Assembly: GCA_016791475.1 (NCBI GenBank)
Contig: JAEUWI010000011.1
Coordinates: 62,001-126,000, forward strand
From: Candidatus Hydrogenedentota bacterium
GTDB lineage: Bacteria; Hydrogenedentota; Hydrogenedentia; Hydrogenedentales; JAEUWI01
Reading direction: 5' to 3'
Length of the DNA: 64,000 nt
Of the stretch, positions 28,227 through 36,794 are shown one piece after another; position 1 is the first letter of the stretch, and each line of letters opens with the position of its first letter. Made by a program: the position numbers and the translations under genes. The notes beneath the pieces are model-generated. The model made no database searches and had not been told where the DNA came from. It saw only the letters and a program-made list of their open reading frames with translations.

Positions 28227-29966
28227 ATGCCCCAACCCGACGCAGTGTTACTCGACAAGTGGCGCGCACAAAGCGACGCCGACGCCTTCGCGGAATTGAT
28301 TTCGCGCCATGCTTCCATGGTCTACGGGGCCTGCCTCCGCGTGGTCAGAAATCCCGGCATCGCGGAAGAGGTGGCCCAGGAGTGTTTCTTGGAACTGATG
28401 AAAGGGCCGCGCGGCATTCAGTGTATCGGCGCCTGGCTGCACACCGTGGCCACCCGACGCGCATTGGATCGCGTCAAGTCCGAAGGACGCCGGGCCGAAC
28501 GGGAGAAACACTATGCCGCGTCGCTGGACACGGCCGCGGAAGTGAGTTGGGACGATACGCGCGAGTATGTGGACGAGGCCATCGCCGCCCTCCCCGACGA
28601 ACTCCGTGTGCCGATCATCCTGCGCTTCCTGGAAGGAAACACCCACGAAGCCATCGCGGAGGAACTCGCCCTATCCCGCTCGACGGTCCGGTCGCGCATT
28701 GAGAAAGGCATCGGCGTGGTCCGAGAGAATCTCGTGAAGCGCGGCGTGGTACTCTCCATGGCCGCACTCTCAACCGGGCTAGAAGGCATGGAGGCCGTGG
28801 CCGCGCCACCCGCACTGCTGGCCGAACTGGGCAAGCGCGCCCTGGCCGTGCGCTCCGCGCCCACGCTCCTGTCTGCGACGGCGGGCGCAAAATTCGCCGC
28901 AGCGCCGTTGCTGCTGGCGGGCGTCGTGCTCGCGGGGGCCTGGGCGGCCACCCGGAATACCAAGCCCCCGGAAAACAACGTTGAACCCACCGTGGTCGCC
29001 GCCGCGGTGACGCCGGAGCCGACCGCCCCCCCCGAAGTACCTGCAGTCGTTGTCGAATCGCCCCTACCGGTGGAGGCGACTGTCGAAAACACGGACGTGA
29101 CGACCGAGACCCCGTCCAGTATTGCGGAGGAGGAGCAGGGGTGGAAACTCGACCTCACGCCTTCCGAGACCCTCCGAGAGGCCCTGCAAGCCAAAGCGGA
29201 CATCGAGTTTGAGGAAATCCACATTAAAGATGTCGCAGAGTTCCTGCAAGACTCTTTCGAGATCAATCTGGTCCTGGATCAACGGGTTGTCGCTCCGGAG
29301 CTTGAAGAGCATGTAGAAAACGAGGCGGTAGGAGCACCGCCGGGTCTCCAACCGGGACTCCCACCAGGATTCCAACCGGGCCTTCGGTCGGGCGCTTCAG
29401 TACCTGGTCCGCCGCCAGCCCCCGTGCAGTTTGTACGGCTGCCGCGAGCGTATTTGACCGACGGTCATATCCGCGCTATCGACCAGAAAGACAAGACACT
29501 CGAAGAGATACTCACCACCATCACATCGCCCCTCAACCTGATATGGAGGATTCGGGGCAACGCCGTCTGGATAAGCTCGTCCGCCCAACTCACGGAAGAC
29601 ATGACCGTACCGCTGCCGTCGGCCCCCTTCAAAGAGGGAGAGGTATTCACGACCCTCTCGTCGCCGGTAAACATCGAGTTCGAGGACATTCACGTTACCG
29701 AGCTTGTGGGATTCGTGCAAACGGCTTTCAAAGTGAACATAAGCCTGGACACGGCGGTGATCATGCCGGAAACGAAAACGGGGGATAGCGCGCCTCCCGA
29801 TCCGTCGCAGTTCGCGACGGACGGAAGATTGGACTACATCAACTTAAAGGATGCCTCCATGGCGGAAACGCTCTTCGTAATGACGCGCATGCTTAATCTA
29901 AGCTATCGGGTCGGCAAGGATGGTATTTTCATCTCCACGCCGGATCGCTTGAAGGGGTCGTTCTGA
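28227..29966 (+). CDS. ECF-type sigma factor fused by a membrane segment to secretin-like (STN) modules
   Basis: A protein of 579 residues. Residues about 15-90 are sigma region 2 (HASMVYGACLRVVRN, AEEVAQECFLELM) and about 105-170 region 4 (ALPDELRVPIILRFLEGNTHEAIAEELALSRSTVRSR split over its helix-turn-helix). A hydrophobic segment at about 222-242 follows, then a Pro/Glu-rich linker. The C-terminal part holds two copies of a pattern IEFEEIHIKDVAEFLQDSFEIN (first, about 327-348) and IEFEDIHVTELVGFVQTAF (second), each followed by LDQ/LDT and a beta segment ending VWISSS or IFISTP; this resembles the STN domain at the N-termini of secretins. The design suggests a sigma factor tethered to the membrane with a periplasmic sensor part; release by proteolysis is inference. 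No anti-sigma gene is adjacent. Confidence 0.75.
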   Translation: MPQPDAVLLDKWRAQSDADAFAELISRHASMVYGACLRVVRNPGIAEEVAQECFLELMKGPRGIQCIGAWLHTVATRRALDRVKSEGRRAEREKHYAASLDTAAEVSWDDTREYVDEAIAALPDELRVPIILRFLEGNTHEAIAEELALSRSTVRSRIEKGIGVVRENLVKRGVVLSMAALSTGLEGMEAVAAPPALLAELGKRALAVRSAPTLLSATAGAKFAAAPLLLAGVVLAGAWAATRNTKPPENNVEPTVVAAAVTPEPTAPPEVPAVVVESPLPVEATVENTDVTTETPSSIAEEEQGWKLDLTPSETLREALQAKADIEFEEIHIKDVAEFLQDSFEINLVLDQRVVAPELEEHVENEAVGAPPGLQPGLPPGFQPGLRSGASVPGPPPAPVQFVRLPRAYLTDGHIRAIDQKDKTLEEILTTITSPLNLIWRIRGNAVWISSSAQLTEDMTVPLPSAPFKEGEVFTTLSSPVNIEFEDIHVTELVGFVQTAFKVNISLDTAVIMPETKTGDSAPPDPSQFATDGRLDYINLKDASMAETLFVMTRMLNLSYRVGKDGIFISTPDRLKGSF

Positions 29967-29991
29967 TCGGTCCGATCCGTCCAATCCGTCC
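29965..29991. repeat. 9-bp array, unit GATCCGTCC
   Basis: Three 9-bp units, GATCGGTCC, GATCCGTCC, AATCCGTCC, overlap the stop codon of the sigma-factor gene and continue into the gap. Same class as the arrays at 26455 and 31649. Confidence 0.75.
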
Positions 29992-30040
29992 GATTATACT
30001 GACACAGAGCGCGCTCCCCATCCGCCGGTCACCACAACAA

Positions 30041-30078
30041 GCGAAAGGCCCCGCAGACATCGTCTGCGGGGCCTTCGC
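30041..30078. terminator. Terminator between the sigma-factor gene and Gfo/Idh copy 3
   Basis: A 12-bp perfect stem, GGCCCCGCAGAC (30047-30058) with GTCTGCGGGGCC (30062-30073), loop ATC, extended by GCGAA/TTCGC with one bulged base. It lies between convergent genes and can serve both. Confidence 0.85.
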
Positions 30079-30101
30079 TATCACTCAAGTCATATTCGAC
30101 A

Positions 30102-31454
30102 TCAGCAGGGAAGTTCCCAGCCCTTGCGGTATTCCTTGCTCACGAATTCCTTGGGATTCGGCACGTTGGTGACCGCGCCGGCCTTGTTGTCCCAGTGCAT
30201 TTTCTGCTCCGTGCGCACCGCCAGGTTGCCGAAGGCCACCATCTCGGTGAAGGGACCGGAGTAGTCGAAGTTCGAGGCCGCCGGCTCACCGCCCTTGCAG
30301 GCTTCGATCCAGTTGAGGTAGGGATTTTCATCCGTGATGCGCTTGATGGTCTGCTCGGGCTTCTTATAGTCCGCCATTTTCTCGTCGGGCAGGAGGCGCG
30401 CTTCGCCGCCGTATTCACCCGCCGTGAGGATGCCGCTCTCGCCCACGAAGAAGCAGCCGTTGTCGCCATCGCCCAGCTTCTGGTTCGCGGGAACGCCCTC
30501 GGGCCGCTTGGGAATAAGCATGCCGTCATACCAGAACACGTCCACGGGCGCCATGTCGCCGCGCGCGGGGAAACTGTACTTCACGATGGAGGCCAGCGGC
30601 GCGGTCTGGTCGTTCTTACCGGACTGGGCCACGAGCTCCACCGTGTAGTCGGAAGATTCCACCAGTTTCAACGCCCAGAAGGCGGGGTCCATGATGTGGC
30701 AGGCCATGTCGCCCAGCGCGCCGGAACCGAAATCCCACCAGCCGCGCCAGTTGAAAGGTGCATATTTGTCATTGTAGGGGCGCATGGGCGCGGTGCCGAT
30801 CCACAGGTCCCAGGCCATGGTGTCGGGGATGGGCATTTCGTCCAGGGGCTTGGCGATGCCCTGGGGCCAAACGGGGCGGTTCGTCCACACGTGGGCTTCT
30901 TTCACCTGGCCGATCGCGCCGGACCAGAGCATTTCGCACATATCGCGAACGCCATTGCCGCAGTGGCCCTGGTTGCCCATCTGCGTGGCCACTTTCATCT
31001 CGCGGGCCGTATTCGTCAGCAGACGCGCCTCGGCCACGGTGTGCGTCAGGGGCTTCTGCACGTACACGTGCTTGCCCAGCTTCATGGCCATGTAGGCCGC
31101 GGGCGCGTGGGTGTGGTCCGGCGTGGACACCGTACAGGCGTCGATTTCCGGCATCTTTTCGAGCATCTCACGGTAGTCTTTGAACTGCTTCGCGTTCGGC
31201 AGCTTGTAGAACGCCTCGCCCGCTTCCTTCCAGTCCACATCGCACAGAGCAACGATGTTCTCGCCCAGCTTGTTGCAGGACATGAGGTCGCTGAAGCCCT
31301 TGCCGCCCGCGCCGATCGCCGCAATGTTCAATTTCTCGTTCGGGGATTTCTTGCCCGGAACCACCTGGGCGTCGTTCGGCGCCGCCAATACCGTCACCGC
31401 CGTGGTCGTCGTGGCCGCCAGAAAAGCGCGCCGCGTCATGGAATGCTTGCTCAT
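30102..31454 (-). CDS. Gfo/Idh/MocA-family oxidoreductase, Tat-exported (copy 3)
   Basis: A protein of 450 residues. Twin-arginine signal MTRRAFLAATTTTAVTVLA. The body carries IAAIGAGGKGFSDLMSCN, GKHVYVQKPLTHTVAEARLL, MGNQGHCGNGVRDMCEML and WWDFGSGALGDMACHIMDP, and ends EYRKGWELPC, almost the same as the end of copy 1 (EYRKGWELPC). Copies 1 and 3 are therefore the closest pair. GGAG lies nine bases before the ATG. It is followed by a strong terminator. It is oriented like the DUF1501/cytochrome pair upstream, but a 241-bp gap makes a shared transcript uncertain. Role as for copy 1. Confidence 0.9.
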   Translation of the reverse strand: MSKHSMTRRAFLAATTTTAVTVLAAPNDAQVVPGKKSPNEKLNIAAIGAGGKGFSDLMSCNKLGENIVALCDVDWKEAGEAFYKLPNAKQFKDYREMLEKMPEIDACTVSTPDHTHAPAAYMAMKLGKHVYVQKPLTHTVAEARLLTNTAREMKVATQMGNQGHCGNGVRDMCEMLWSGAIGQVKEAHVWTNRPVWPQGIAKPLDEMPIPDTMAWDLWIGTAPMRPYNDKYAPFNWRGWWDFGSGALGDMACHIMDPAFWALKLVESSDYTVELVAQSGKNDQTAPLASIVKYSFPARGDMAPVDVFWYDGMLIPKRPEGVPANQKLGDGDNGCFFVGESGILTAGEYGGEARLLPDEKMADYKKPEQTIKRITDENPYLNWIEACKGGEPAASNFDYSGPFTEMVAFGNLAVRTEQKMHWDNKAGAVTNVPNPKEFVSKEYRKGWELPC

Positions 31455-31648
31455 GTAGGAATTCTCCGGTGCGGCGTTCAGGGCTTGAATAGCCGCGGTT
31501 TGAAGTTAGGCAGGCCCTCTTCCACAGACTCCGCGGACGCGGTTCAGGTTTCACGGCGCGCCGGGACGCCAGGGGAACAAGGCCCGGGCATGGTCGGGTG
31601 AGCATAAACCCTTCCGGGCCCGAGGTCAAACTCGGGCCGTCACCTTTT

Positions 31649-31684
31649 CCGATCAGTCTAATCCGTCCGATCAGTCCGATCTTC
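31649..31684. repeat. 9-bp array, unit CCGATCAGT
   Basis: Four 9-bp units, CCGATCAGT, CTAATCCGT, CCGATCAGT, CCGATCTTC, lie just after the stop of the DUF1501 gene in the gap before Gfo/Idh copy 3. Confidence 0.75.
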
Positions 31685-31695
31685 ACAGATAGGTT

Positions 31696-33171
31696 TCAGG
31701 TATAGATCGCGGGCACCAGCTCGCCCGCCACATCCGTCAGCCGGAAATCCCGCCCGCTGTAGCGATAAGTCAGGTCCAGATGATTCAATCCGAACAAATG
31801 CAGCAGCGTCGCGTGCAGATCGTTGATATGCACCGGATCCTTCACGATATTCCAGCCGATGTCGTCGGTCTCGCCGATGATCCGCCCGCCCTTGGTCCCG
31901 CCACCCGCCATCCAGATCGTGAAGGCCATGGGGTGGTGGTCCCGACCCGTGTTCGCTTCGCGGAAACCCGCCCGGTTCTCGCCGAGCGGCGTGCGGCCGA
32001 ACTCGGAACCAAAGACCACCAGCGTGTCTTCCAGGAGGCCGCGCTGCTTCAGATCCTTGATCAGCGCGCCGATAGGCCGGTCGCACATGTCGGTGGTGAA
32101 CTTCATTTCATTGTCCAGGTCGCTGTGGTGATCCCAGCTCGCGTGGTAGATGTTGATGAAGCGCACCCCGCGCTCCACCAGCCGCCGCGCCAGCAGGCAA
32201 TTGCGAGAGAAGGCCGCGAAGGTCCCCTTGGGGCCGCCCCGCGACGCCTTGTACCCTTCCTCCACCCGGTCCACGCCATACATGTCCAGCGTAGCCTGAC
32301 TTTCGCCCGAAAGATCGATCAGCTCCGGCGCCGCGGATTGCATGCGATAGGCCAATTCATAGGACGATATACGCGCGAGCACTTCCGGATCGCGCGTCTC
32401 TTCGTAGTGAATCTGGTTCAAGTCGCGCACCGTGTCCAGCCCGAGCCGCTGGCACTCATGGGGCAGGCCCGCCGGATTCGCCAGATGCAGCACCGGCTCG
32501 CCCTGGTTGCGAAACAGCACGCCCTGATAGTTCGAAGGCAGGAACCCGCTCGACCAGTTGGACACGCCGCCCGAAGTACCGCGGCCCGCGCTCAGCACCA
32601 CATAGCCCGGCAGGTTGTCCGCCTCGGAACCGAGGCCATAATTGATCCACGCTCCCATGGAAGGCCGCCCGAAGGTGGGCACGCCCGTGTTCATCATCAA
32701 CTGGCCCGGATGGTGATTGAAGGCGTCCGTATGCATCGAGCGAATCATGCAGATGTCGTCGGCGCAACTGCCGATGTGCGGAAGCCACGTGGAGAAGTCC
32801 ATCCCGCTCTCGCCGTATTTCTTAAACTGCTGGTTGCTCCCCAGCACCGTCGCCGTCTCCTTCTGGATAAAGGCGAAGCGCATATCCTTTGTCATGGACT
32901 CCGGCAGCGGCTGGCCGTGGAGCTTGTTCAGCATCGGCTTCGGATCAAACAGATCCATCTGGCTCGGCCCGCCCTCCATGAAGATGAAGATACACGCCTT
33001 CGCCTTGGGCGTCGTGTGGTTCGGCTTCGGCGCCAGCGGGTTTACCCCCGGCACCGCACCATAACCGTCCCGGCCCAGCAGCGCCGTCAGCGCCAGCCCG
33101 CCAATACCGCCCGCCGCCGTCGTCAGAAACTGACGGCGCGTGCGCTGGATTTGCTCTTCAATCGGATGCAT
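31696..33171 (-). CDS. DUF1501 protein (second copy)
   Basis: A protein of 491 residues. The N-terminus has RTRRQFLTTAAGGIGGLALT, a Tat-type signal. DUF1501 blocks: FMEGGPSQMDLFDPKPML, HTDAFNHHPGQLMMNTG, FGSEFGRTPLGEN and TGRDHHPMAFTIWMAGGG. Its closest known partners are PSCyt/DUF1549/DUF1553 proteins, and such a gene lies immediately upstream (33452-36532). Unlike the first pair in the window, the two are not overlapping: 280 bp containing inverted 10-bp arrays separate them. GAGGA stands before the ATG. Predicted periplasmic; reaction unknown. Confidence 0.88.
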   Translation of the reverse strand: MHPIEEQIQRTRRQFLTTAAGGIGGLALTALLGRDGYGAVPGVNPLAPKPNHTTPKAKACIFIFMEGGPSQMDLFDPKPMLNKLHGQPLPESMTKDMRFAFIQKETATVLGSNQQFKKYGESGMDFSTWLPHIGSCADDICMIRSMHTDAFNHHPGQLMMNTGVPTFGRPSMGAWINYGLGSEADNLPGYVVLSAGRGTSGGVSNWSSGFLPSNYQGVLFRNQGEPVLHLANPAGLPHECQRLGLDTVRDLNQIHYEETRDPEVLARISSYELAYRMQSAAPELIDLSGESQATLDMYGVDRVEEGYKASRGGPKGTFAAFSRNCLLARRLVERGVRFINIYHASWDHHSDLDNEMKFTTDMCDRPIGALIKDLKQRGLLEDTLVVFGSEFGRTPLGENRAGFREANTGRDHHPMAFTIWMAGGGTKGGRIIGETDDIGWNIVKDPVHINDLHATLLHLFGLNHLDLTYRYSGRDFRLTDVAGELVPAIYT

Positions 33172-33230
33172 GACTTAATCCTCGGACCGGACACACGGGG
33201 CAGCCGGCGAATGGCGATAAAGATGATCTC

Positions 33231-33402
33231 AACCGCAAATTAACGCAAATTGATTCTGATGATGTGCGGCTCCAACAATACACAGGCGGGACGCCTGTGC
33301 CACATTCCCAAAAATTCGCGTCTATTCGCGTTCATTCGCGGTTACATTTTCTTTCAGTTTATTCCGATGCCAATTTGCGAAAATTTGCGTTAATTTGCGG
33401 TT
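33231..33402. repeat. 10-bp arrays with a 21-bp inverted repeat
   Basis: ATTCGCGTCT, ATTCGCGTTC, ATTCGCGGTT at 33314-33343 and AATTTGCGAA, AATTTGCGTT, AATTTGCGGT at 33372-33401 have a 10-bp period. The segment starting AACCGCAAATTAACGCAAAT at 33231 is the exact reverse complement (21 bp) of 33382-33402. It fills the gap between the cytochrome and DUF1501 genes and could form a long-loop hairpin in the transcript. Confidence 0.8.
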
Positions 33403-33451
33403 CAACTCTGTCCGTGTTTTTCCATGCAATTCCGTGGTCAACCCTCTTATC

Positions 33452-36400
33452 CTACTCCCGCGTCAAGAACTCGTCCAGATTCATGATCGACCGCGCCAGT
33501 ATCATATGGGCCGCCGCCTTCTCCGGCGCCACCTCCGCGGGCATATGAGAGCCCACCAGCGTCTTCGCCTCCTCCGGCTGCGCCGCAAACAGGGCCTCCT
33601 GCTCCGCCACCAGCTTCACCAGCAATTCCAGCTCCCGATCCAGCGGCGCCCGGCCCATGCACAACCGGAACGCTTCCCGCACGCGCGCTGGTTCATCCAG
33701 ACCATCCATCTCCAGCAGCCGCTTGCCCAGCGCCTGCGCCGCCTCCACAAACACCGGATCGTTCAGCAGCGTCAGCGACTGCAAGGGTGTATTTGATCGG
33801 TTCCGGCTGAGCGCGGCCACGTTGGAATCGGGACAATCAAAGGCCACCAGCATGGGATAGGCCACCGTGCGCTGAAAGAACACATACAGGCCGCGACGAT
33901 ACTTCTGGGGCCCTTCCGACTCGGGCCACTTCACCGAACCCGCATAGCCCAGATCCGCCACTCCCGCAGGCAGCGGAGGACGAATACTCGGTCCCCCGAC
34001 CTCGTCCACCAGCAGGCCGCTCGCCGCAAGAAACAGGTCCCGTGTGATCTCCCCCTCCACCCGGAATCGATTCTGCCGCGCGATCAGCCGGTTCGTCGGG
34101 TCCGACTGAAACAGATCATCCCGCACGTGAGAGGACTGCTTATACGCCGCGGACGACACAATCGCTTTGATCAGCGACTTGGTGCTCCAGTGATGATCCT
34201 CCACAAAGCTCGCCGCGAGCCAGTCCAGCAATTCCGGATGAGTCGGTGTTTCCGTTCGCGTGCCAAAGTCTTCGCTGGTACGCGCGAGACCGTCGCCGAA
34301 GAGATGCTCCCACACGCGATTGGCGGCAACGCGCGCCGTGAGCGGGTTTGCGGGATCCACGATCCAGCGTGCCAGATCAAGGCGATCCGGCTTGTCGCCC
34401 CGCGCCTTCAGCGGCGGAAGCACCGCGGGCGTGTGGGGCTGCACTTCGTCGCCCGGCTGGAGGAAATCGCCCCGGTTGTGAATGCGCGTCACCGGCGGCG
34501 TCTCGTTCGGCCGCAGCGCCATCACAATAGACGGAATCGGTGCCGGGGGATTGCCCTCCAACTTATCCAACTCCTCCTTGAGCTTCTTCCACGTCCCATC
34601 GCTCTGCCCGTACAGTTCCAGCAGCGTTTCGGTCTGCCCTTCCGTCCGCTCGGCCGCGGGCAACTTCAACGCGGCCACCACCTCATCCGAAAAGATAATA
34701 TTCGCGGGATCGTTGCGCGTCAGCGCCAGACGGAACCGGCCAATGTTGCTGTAGCCGCCGTAGCCGTGATCGATCTTGATGGTAAAGATGGTGCCTTCGT
34801 CGTGGCCAACCGGTGTCTCGAAGGTAAAATCCGCAGCGTGGTCCCGATTCGTGTTCTTGCCGTTGAGAATGCCCCAGCCCGTGGCGGGATTCCCGTCCAG
34901 CGCCGCCTCAATGGGATACCCGTCCTGAGCAAAGCCCGCCTTGGCCGACGCGATCTTTACCGGCGCCGTCCGGTGTGGTTCGCTCGCGGGCGCCGCCGTG
35001 ACCGAGATCTCCGCCAGCACAAAACTGCCATTGTGCGCCCGACCCGGACCATGGTACGTAAGTTCGTCGTGCGTCAGAGTCTCCAGTCGGAATCCCTTTA
35101 CATCCCGCAGGTCGCTGCGAAATACCACCGTGTACGCATCGGTCAGCGGATTCTCCCCGTTCACCAGCACCGACTTGTCATCCAGTTCCTTGAAACTCGC
35201 GCCGCCCGTCGACACATAGGAGATCGGGTCCTGAATATTCCAACCCTCCTCCGGGATGGACAAGGTTGCCTCCCAGGCGGGCAGCCCCGCCAGAAGTGTC
35301 GGCCGATAAGCCGCCAGCTCCGCCTTCTTCGCGGCCACTTCCCCCGTGTGCTTTGCCACCGCCGCCGCGTAGGCCTCCTCCTCCCCCGGCAGCGGCGCGG
35401 AAATATCCTGCTCCAGCGCCGCGTCAAAAAAGGAATACATCCCGAAGTATTCGCGCTGCGTGATGGGGTCGTACTTGTGCGTGTGGCATTGGGCGCAGCC
35501 CATAGTGAGGCCCATAAACACCGCACCGGTCGTGTTCGTCCGGTCCACCGCCTGCTTCACCCGATCCTCTTCCGGATCGATGCCGCCCTCGCGATTCGTC
35601 AAGGTATTGCGGTGAAAGCCCGTCGCCGTGCGCTGCGCCAGCGTCGCCCCCGGCAGCAAGTCTCCCGCAAGCTGCTGGATCACAAACTGGTCATAGGGCA
35701 TGTCTTCGTTGATCGCGTTGATCACCCAGTCGCGATAACGCCACGCATAGGGCCGCGGAGAATCCTTTTCGTAGCCGTCGCTGTCCGCGTAACGCGCCAG
35801 ATCCAGCCAGTGACGGCCCCAGCGTTCGCCAAAGTGGGGCGACGCCAGCAGGCGGTCCACCAGTGAGTCATAGGCTGCTGGCGAAGGATCCGCCGTGAAG
35901 GATTCCACCGCGCCCGGCTCCGGCGGCAGTCCCAGCAAGTCCAGATACAGGCGTCGCACGAGTACACCCGGCGCCGCCTCGGGGCTCGGGGCAACCCCGG
36001 CCTGGTCAAGCTGGGCCTTTATGAACGCGTCAATCGCACCCTGGCCCCAGTTTTCACCCGCCGGCGCGGGCACGGCGGGTCGCGTGACCGGTTGAAAGGC
36101 CCAATGACTGGATTGCACAGTCGCCGGCGCTTCGTCGGCGGGAATTTCCGCCCCCGCCGCAATCCACCCTTCGATCTTCCCCAGTTCCTCTGCCGAAAGT
36201 TTCTCACCCTCCGGCGGCATGCTGATTTCTTCATGGGCTCCGGTAAGAACCCGATAGAGCAGGCTCTCGCTCGCCTTGCCCGCCACAACGGTCGCACCAC
36301 CATCCCCCCCCTTCAACACCGCCGCGCCCGAATCCAGCCGGAGTCCGCCCTTCTGCTTTTCGGGGCCATGACACTGCACACACTTCGCGGCGAGAATCGG

Positions 36401-36532
36401 GTTCACATCACGGGTAAACGCTGCGCTCGCCCCCCCATCGTCCGCGGTCACGGGCCAACTCGCCCCAATTCCGAAGATTGCGGCCAAAACGAAGCGGCCC
36501 GCGCGGGCCGTGTACCAGTTCTTGTGCGACAT
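33452..36532 (-). CDS. Planctomycete-type cytochrome with PSCyt1, DUF1549 and DUF1553 domains (second copy)
   Basis: About 1,026 residues from the ATG at 36532, which has AGGAAA upstream. A hydrophobic signal segment ([17 protein letters not shown]) is followed by the PSCyt1 motif [18 protein letters not shown] (CxxCH), DUF1549 ([38 protein letters not shown]) and DUF1553 ([29 protein letters not shown] split over conserved blocks; [19 protein letters not shown]). The middle differs from the copy at 2537: it has a discoidin/NPCBM-like beta region rather than a clear LamG block. Predicted periplasmic, heme-bearing, function unsettled. It probably works with the DUF1501 protein downstream. Confidence 0.85.
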   Translation of the reverse strand: MSHKNWYTARAGRFVLAAIFGIGASWPVTADDGGASAAFTRDVNPILAAKCVQCHGPEKQKGGLRLDSGAAVLKGGDGGATVVAGKASESLLYRVLTGAHEEISMPPEGEKLSAEELGKIEGWIAAGAEIPADEAPATVQSSHWAFQPVTRPAVPAPAGENWGQGAIDAFIKAQLDQAGVAPSPEAAPGVLVRRLYLDLLGLPPEPGAVESFTADPSPAAYDSLVDRLLASPHFGERWGRHWLDLARYADSDGYEKDSPRPYAWRYRDWVINAINEDMPYDQFVIQQLAGDLLPGATLAQRTATGFHRNTLTNREGGIDPEEDRVKQAVDRTNTTGAVFMGLTMGCAQCHTHKYDPITQREYFGMYSFFDAALEQDISAPLPGEEEAYAAAVAKHTGEVAAKKAELAAYRPTLLAGLPAWEATLSIPEEGWNIQDPISYVSTGGASFKELDDKSVLVNGENPLTDAYTVVFRSDLRDVKGFRLETLTHDELTYHGPGRAHNGSFVLAEISVTAAPASEPHRTAPVKIASAKAGFAQDGYPIEAALDGNPATGWGILNGKNTNRDHAADFTFETPVGHDEGTIFTIKIDHGYGGYSNIGRFRLALTRNDPANIIFSDEVVAALKLPAAERTEGQTETLLELYGQSDGTWKKLKEELDKLEGNPPAPIPSIVMALRPNETPPVTRIHNRGDFLQPGDEVQPHTPAVLPPLKARGDKPDRLDLARWIVDPANPLTARVAANRVWEHLFGDGLARTSEDFGTRTETPTHPELLDWLAASFVEDHHWSTKSLIKAIVSSAAYKQSSHVRDDLFQSDPTNRLIARQNRFRVEGEITRDLFLAASGLLVDEVGGPSIRPPLPAGVADLGYAGSVKWPESEGPQKYRRGLYVFFQRTVAYPMLVAFDCPDSNVAALSRNRSNTPLQSLTLLNDPVFVEAAQALGKRLLEMDGLDEPARVREAFRLCMGRAPLDRELELLVKLVAEQEALFAAQPEEAKTLVGSHMPAEVAPEKAAAHMILARSIMNLDEFLTRE

Positions 36533-36697
36533 GAAGCGATTTCCTGCCTGGATGAAGGACCCCTCCACACTAGCACAGGCTGGAATTTCAGTCCAGCCCC
36601 TGTCCCATCGTCTATCCCTGCAATAATCAATTCACGATACCTGCTAAGATCGAGGATAGTGCTCGAGTCAAGAATGAAAGATGGATTAATTGACACT

Positions 36698-36726
36698 TCA
36701 TGCGGTAATCTAACGCGTTGTATACT
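36698..36726 (+). promoter_or_regulatory. Candidate sigma-70-type promoter upstream of the kinase-like gene
   Basis: TATACT at 36721-36726 is a good -10 box in an AT-rich island, with a weak TCATGC at the -35 position 17 bp upstream. A TTGACA at 36690-36695 is too far away (25 bp). This is a pattern match only. Confidence 0.3.
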
Positions 36727-36794
36727 ATGGTGCCGGAGTTGGACGTGCTCTCCGGCTGGAGGCGGGTATCGGGATTCGTGGTTGTGGGGCGGGA

